The position numbers were made by a program, and so were the translations under genes. Shown here one piece after another: positions 59,075 to 64,000 of a stretch of DNA of 64,000 nucleotides. Numbering within the stretch: position 1 is the stretch's first letter; every line of letters begins with the position of its first letter. Under the pieces are notes generated by a model that did no database searches, was not told where the DNA came from, and worked only from the letters and a program-made list of their open reading frames with translations. Origin of the DNA: CAVWUA01 sp963758025 (GTDB lineage Bacteria > Planctomycetota > Planctomycetia > Isosphaerales > Isosphaeraceae); assembly GCA_963758025.1 (NCBI GenBank), contig CAVWUA010000003.1:1-64000 (forward strand), written 5' to 3'.

Positions 59075-59100
59075 AAACCCCTTGGAAACAAGGGGTTTTT
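59075..59100 (+). terminator. Intrinsic terminator after tRNA-Asp
   Basis: AAACCCCTTG at 59075-59084 and CAAGGGGTTT at 59089-59098 form a perfect ten-pair stem around GAAA, followed by more T (to 59101). It lies eleven bases after the tRNA. Confidence 0.93.
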
Positions 59101-59199
59101 TGCTTCGCGTTACTTCCTATAATGCAGGGAGTCCGCATCCTTGACCTCCCTTCTTCTCACACTCTTTACGGGAACGAGAACAACCGAGGAGGCTGGACC

Positions 59200-59421
59200 A
59201 TGAGTACCGAAAACGCCATACTGGGCGATGTGGACGCCAGAGGTCGCCTGATCCCCCAGACGGACGCGCAACGCAAGGCTCGTTCGGAGACGCTGGCTCA
59301 TTTCCTGGAGGAGATCGCGGGAATCACCGACGAGGCCGACACGGAAGAAACCTGGACTGAGGTCATGAGAGGCATTGACGAAAGCCGGCCGCATCGCAAG
59401 CTGTTCGAAGGGATAGACTGA
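59200..59421 (+). CDS. Small antitoxin-like protein
   Basis: ATG 59200 (STENAILGDVDARGRLIPQT) follows GAGGAGG and gives 73 residues, acidic and mostly helical (AQRKARSETLAHFLEEIAGI), ending ESRPHRKLFEGID. Similar small proteins with a GID..RP..KLFEG end are found in front of PIN-like or DUF5615-type toxin genes. The next short frame starts four bases after the stop. The antitoxin role is inferred from size and position. Confidence 0.55.
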   Translation: MSTENAILGDVDARGRLIPQTDAQRKARSETLAHFLEEIAGITDEADTEETWTEVMRGIDESRPHRKLFEGID

Positions 59422-59424
59422 GCG

Positions 59425-59511
59425 ATGCGAATTCTCTTCCTGGATGCTGGTCCGCCGAGAAGCCTCCAGCGGCTTGTGATCCGCTCGCGCTTCGCCTACG
59501 CTGTAGGCTAA
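59425..59511 (+). pseudogene. Truncated toxin-like ORF
   Basis: ATG 59425 starts MRILFLDAGPPRSLQRL and stops after 28 residues at 59511. The opening (short hydrophobic strand, Asp, Pro/Arg helix) resembles DUF5615 PIN-like toxins that begin MRIL plus an acidic residue. No other frame downstream to 59605 gives a convincing remainder, so this looks like a degraded partner of the antitoxin-like gene. Weak evidence. Confidence 0.3.
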
Positions 59512-59605
59512 TCGATTCCGAGAGCCTTTCGAGGCAGACTTCCCGACGTGGTCCCAAGCGTCCGGGGGAATCTCCGTCCATCGATCGTCGAGAGGGTGTG
59601 AACTC

Positions 59606-61375
<1,770 letters not shown>

Positions 61376-61508
61376 CGAGGCCTGGAGGGTTGATCGGCGG
61401 CGCCGGCGGGTCTATCGTCTGGGGAAATCAAACGTCCGCGGCCGAGACGCGCACTCGCGTTCCGGGCGTGGACGATCGCACACGCTCCAGACGAGGGAAA
61501 GGTCGATC

Positions 61509-63743
61509 ATGCTCTCACTCGATGGTCGGATGTCCCGGCGCACGCTGCTGCGAATCGGGGGAACGCACGCGCTGGCCTGCACGATGGCGCAGGCCTGGCT
61601 CTCTACCCCCGCCTGGGCGGCGGACGATCCGGCCATCCAGCCCCTGAACCGATTCCCGCGCATGGTTCAGGAGTTCTTCGTGGATCGCGTCCGCCAGATC
61701 GAGCAGCGGCGGCACCGGGAGCTGCAAAGTCTGAAGACCCGCGACGACGCCGAAGCCTACGTCGCGTCCGTCCGCGAACGCATCCTCCAAAGCTTCGGGC
61801 CATTCCCGGAGCGGACCCCCTTGAATCCCCGGATCACCGGCACGGTGGAACGGGACGCGTACCGGATCGAAAAACTCCTGTTCGAGAGCCGCCCCGGCTT
61901 TCTGGTCTCGGCCAACCTGTACATTCCGAAGGGGCGCGATTTTCCGCTGCCGGGCGTCGTCGGCACGTGCGGTCATTCCACCAACGGCAAGGCGGCCGAA
62001 GCCTACCAGGGGTTCGCCCAGGGGCTCGCGCGGCAAGGATACGTCGTCCTGATCTACGATCCGATCGGCCAGGGGGAACGGTTCCAGTATCCGGGGGAGA
62101 ATCTGACCTCAAAGGTCGGCGCGGGGGTGCGCGAGCATCTGATGGCCGGCAATCAGCAAATCCTCGTCGGGGAATCCCTCAGCACCTGGCGCGCCTGGGA
62201 CGGCATCCGTGCGCTCGACTACCTGTTGACCCGCGACGAGGTGAACGCCGAGCAGGTTGGCGTCACCGGCAACTCGGGCGGCGGGACGATGACAACCTGG
62301 CTCTGCGGCGTCGAGCAACGCTGGTCGATGGCCGCCCCGAGTTGCTTCGTCACCACCTTCCGCCGCAACCTGGAGAACGAGCTTCCCGCCGACATCGAAC
62401 AGTGTCCGCCCCGGCGCTGGCTCTTGGCCTGGATCACGAAGACTTCCTGGCCGCCCTGGCCCCCAAGCCGATCATCATTCTGGCCAAGGAGAAGGATTTC
62501 TTCGACGTCGCGGGGAACGAAGGCGGCATACCAACGTCTGCGATCGCTCTACCGGTTGCTGGGGGCCGAGGAGAACATCGGTCTGTTCGTCGGTCCGACG
62601 TACCACGGCTATTCCCAGGAAAACCGCGAGGCGATGTACGGCTGGTTCAACCGCGTGACCGGCGTCGCCGACGGCTCGAAAGAACCGGAGCTGACCATCG
62701 AGACGGACGAGACGCTCCAGTGTACCCCGCATGGACAAGTGAGCGAGATCGATTCGCGGTCGGTTCCGTCATTCACCGCCGAGGCGTCGCGCGCGTTGCG
62801 GGAGTCCCGCCGGTCGAGCTCCCCCGAGGAACTGCCGCGCCTTGTGGAGCAATTCGTGAAGCCGATCCGGCGCATCGCGGCGCCCGATTACCGCATCCTC
62901 CGGCCGCTCCGGTCGCGGGGCTATCCGAAACCGCACGCTGTCCCGTACGCCGTGACGACCGAGCCGGGCATTCACGCCCTCGTCTATCGTCTGTACGACG
63001 AGCCACACTACTCCCGCCCTCCGGCCGACAAAACGCGGGCGATCCTCTACGTCTCGCATCAGTCCGCCGATGCCGAACTGCGCGACGAGCCCTTGATCCG
63101 CGAGCTGATGGAGGCCCAGCCCGAGGCGGCGGTTTATGCGTGCGACGTGCGGGGTATCGGTGAGTCGCGGCCCGACACCTGCGGCCTCGACTCCTACCTC
63201 GATCCGTACGGCAGCGATTATTTCTATGCCGCCCACGCCCTGATGCTCGGCCGGCCCTACCCGGCGCAGCGGGCCCACGACCTGCTCGCGGTTCTCCACT
63301 GGCTCCGGTCGAACGGTCACCAGCAGGTGCATCTGGCCGCGAAGGGCTGGGGAACGATCCCGGCGACCCTCGCGGCCCTGCTGTCGGACCTCGTCGCGCA
63401 GGTCACGCTGAAACACGCATTGACCTCCTACGCCGACGTCGCCGAGTCCGAGACCTACGACTGGCCCCTCTCCTCCCTCCTGCCCGGCGTGCTGGAGCAG
63501 TTCGACCTGACCGATTGTTACAAGACGCTCGACGCCAAGGGGCTTCGCCAGATCGAGCCGCGCGGGCCGATGGGGCTGAGCGCGGATTGTGACCGATCTC
63601 AATCGGTGGCCGGTTTCGATTCCCCGTTCTTCTCGTCCTTCTGGAAGTGCGGGGTGAGGGGCAGGCGCACGGTAAAATGCGTGCCGCTTCCGGGAGTGGA
63701 ATCGACGTCGATCCGGCCACCATGGGTCTTCACGATGCCGTAG
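61509..63743 (+). CDS. Tat-exported acetylxylan-esterase-like hydrolase (AXE1/DLH type)
   Basis: The Tat signal SRRTLLRIGGTHALACTMAQ starts the mature chain (ATG 61509; ATG 61530 is possible). Residues about 120-290 form an alpha/beta hydrolase with the nucleophile elbow VGVTGNSGGGTMTTW. A late His in VGPTYHGYSQENREAMYGWF completes the site. The second half (about 450-690) is another hydrolase-like fold without a serine elbow (CDVRGIGESRPDT). Two compensating frame breaks near 62420 and 62520 garble about 35 residues. The true stop is probably near 63590; the last 50 residues overlap the antisense histidine kinase and are not protein-like. Confidence 0.75.
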   Translation: MLSLDGRMSRRTLLRIGGTHALACTMAQAWLSTPAWAADDPAIQPLNRFPRMVQEFFVDRVRQIEQRRHRELQSLKTRDDAEAYVASVRERILQSFGPFPERTPLNPRITGTVERDAYRIEKLLFESRPGFLVSANLYIPKGRDFPLPGVVGTCGHSTNGKAAEAYQGFAQGLARQGYVVLIYDPIGQGERFQYPGENLTSKVGAGVREHLMAGNQQILVGESLSTWRAWDGIRALDYLLTRDEVNAEQVGVTGNSGGGTMTTWLCGVEQRWSMAAPSCFVTTFRRNLENELPADIEQCPPRRWLLAWITKTSWPPWPPSRSSFWPRRRISSTSRGTKAAYQRLRSLYRLLGAEENIGLFVGPTYHGYSQENREAMYGWFNRVTGVADGSKEPELTIETDETLQCTPHGQVSEIDSRSVPSFTAEASRALRESRRSSSPEELPRLVEQFVKPIRRIAAPDYRILRPLRSRGYPKPHAVPYAVTTEPGIHALVYRLYDEPHYSRPPADKTRAILYVSHQSADAELRDEPLIRELMEAQPEAAVYACDVRGIGESRPDTCGLDSYLDPYGSDYFYAAHALMLGRPYPAQRAHDLLAVLHWLRSNGHQQVHLAAKGWGTIPATLAALLSDLVAQVTLKHALTSYADVAESETYDWPLSSLLPGVLEQFDLTDCYKTLDAKGLRQIEPRGPMGLSADCDRSQSVAGFDSPFFSSFWKCGVRGRRTVKCVPLPGVESTSIRPPWVFTMP

Positions 63744-64000
63744 CTGATCGACAGGCCCAGGCCGGTACCCGAGGCCGACCGGCTTGGTGGTGAAGAAGGG
63801 GTCGAAGATCTTGGCGCGGATGGCCGGGTCGATGCCGTGGCCCGTGTCGATGACGTGGATCGCCACGCCATCCTCGATCGGCTGCGTCCGCACCGTGACG
63901 CATCCGTTCGGGGGGCATGCGTCGATGGCGTTGGTCAGGAGGTTGAGCACCACCTGGTTGATCTTGCCCGGGTAGCACGTCACCGGGGGCAGGGGGGCCA
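63599..64000 (-). CDS. Sensor histidine kinase, C-terminal HATPase domain (partial)
   Basis: Only the ATP-binding domain lies in the window; the sensor and dimerisation parts are beyond 64000. The N box is NQVVLNLLTNAIDACPPNGC, the G1 box DTGHGIDPAI, the F box IFDPFFTTKPVG, and the G2 box GTGLGLSISYGIVKTHGGRI, with one frame break between F and G2 near 63780. The chain ends SKPATD at 63599. It is read convergently with the hydrolase gene and overlaps its last 145 bases as drawn. Confidence 0.88.

Overview
The window has two unrelated parts. Positions 1 to about 3137 are AT-rich, frame-disrupted sequence carrying LamG-like repeats and a type IX secretion C-terminal domain (Bacteroidota/Ignavibacteria style). 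From about 3138 to the end the DNA is GC-rich with the gene content of a planctomycete, most likely the Isosphaeraceae: xylan esterases, a sulfatase, a Tat-exported Gfo/Idh/MocA oxidoreductase, Ser/Thr kinase with FHA-PP2C, an S55-domain protein and a RAYT transposase. The switch happens inside a repeat copy, in mid-gene on both sides, so I read it as an assembly chimera. About thirty genes or gene segments change frame at single-base steps while both halves keep clear homology. This looks like uncorrected long-read error rather than mass gene decay, so most split genes are given here as one CDS.

Layout: 3138-8435, xylan side-chain and backbone enzymes (a CE15-GH10-SGNH polypeptide facing a double CE1-type esterase). 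8703-13902, a minus-strand signalling cluster (Ser/Thr kinase, FHA-GAF-PP2C, GT39-like membrane protein). 14111-19094, exported proteins on plus (small membrane protein, S55 peptidase-domain protein, beta-propeller). 19099-23918, cobalamin operon on minus (cobD, cobQ, cbiB, cbiX), followed upstream by a TIGR01777 epimerase and a GT4 glycosyltransferase to 26353. 26652-29832, a plus-strand trio (alpha/beta hydrolase, PmtA-like methyltransferase, GH3-family acyl-amido synthetase). 29912-35191, three transporters on minus (ClC, permease, MFS). 35437-38439, an ATPase/TPR pair. 38538-43256, central metabolism on minus (accD, a histidine-phosphatase-fold protein lacking both histidines, rpe, pgk, gap). 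43432-44188, a RAYT gene bracketed by an inverted repeat. 44371-48353, oxidoreductase and a double hydrolase. 48664-54115, aroDE, aroK, prepilin peptidase, LapA-like protein, lipoprotein, hisH and a double-ACT protein on plus. 54151-58679, sugar activation on minus (GalU-like enzyme and a GHMP kinase-UGPase fusion). 58991-64000, tRNA-Asp, a small antitoxin-like gene, sulfatase, Tat-exported acetyl-xylan-esterase-like hydrolase, and the C-terminus of a sensor histidine kinase.

Functionally the window joins extracellular polysaccharide breakdown (glucuronoyl, acetyl and feruloyl-type esterases, xylanase, sulfatase, sugar oxidoreductase, MFS sugar uptake) with housekeeping pathways. The most unusual items are the CE15-GH10-SGNH fusion, the kinase-first GHMP/UGPase fusion, the ATPase/TPR couple with near-identical DNA repeats, the apparently permuted S55 protein and the catalytically empty histidine phosphatase coupled to rpe.
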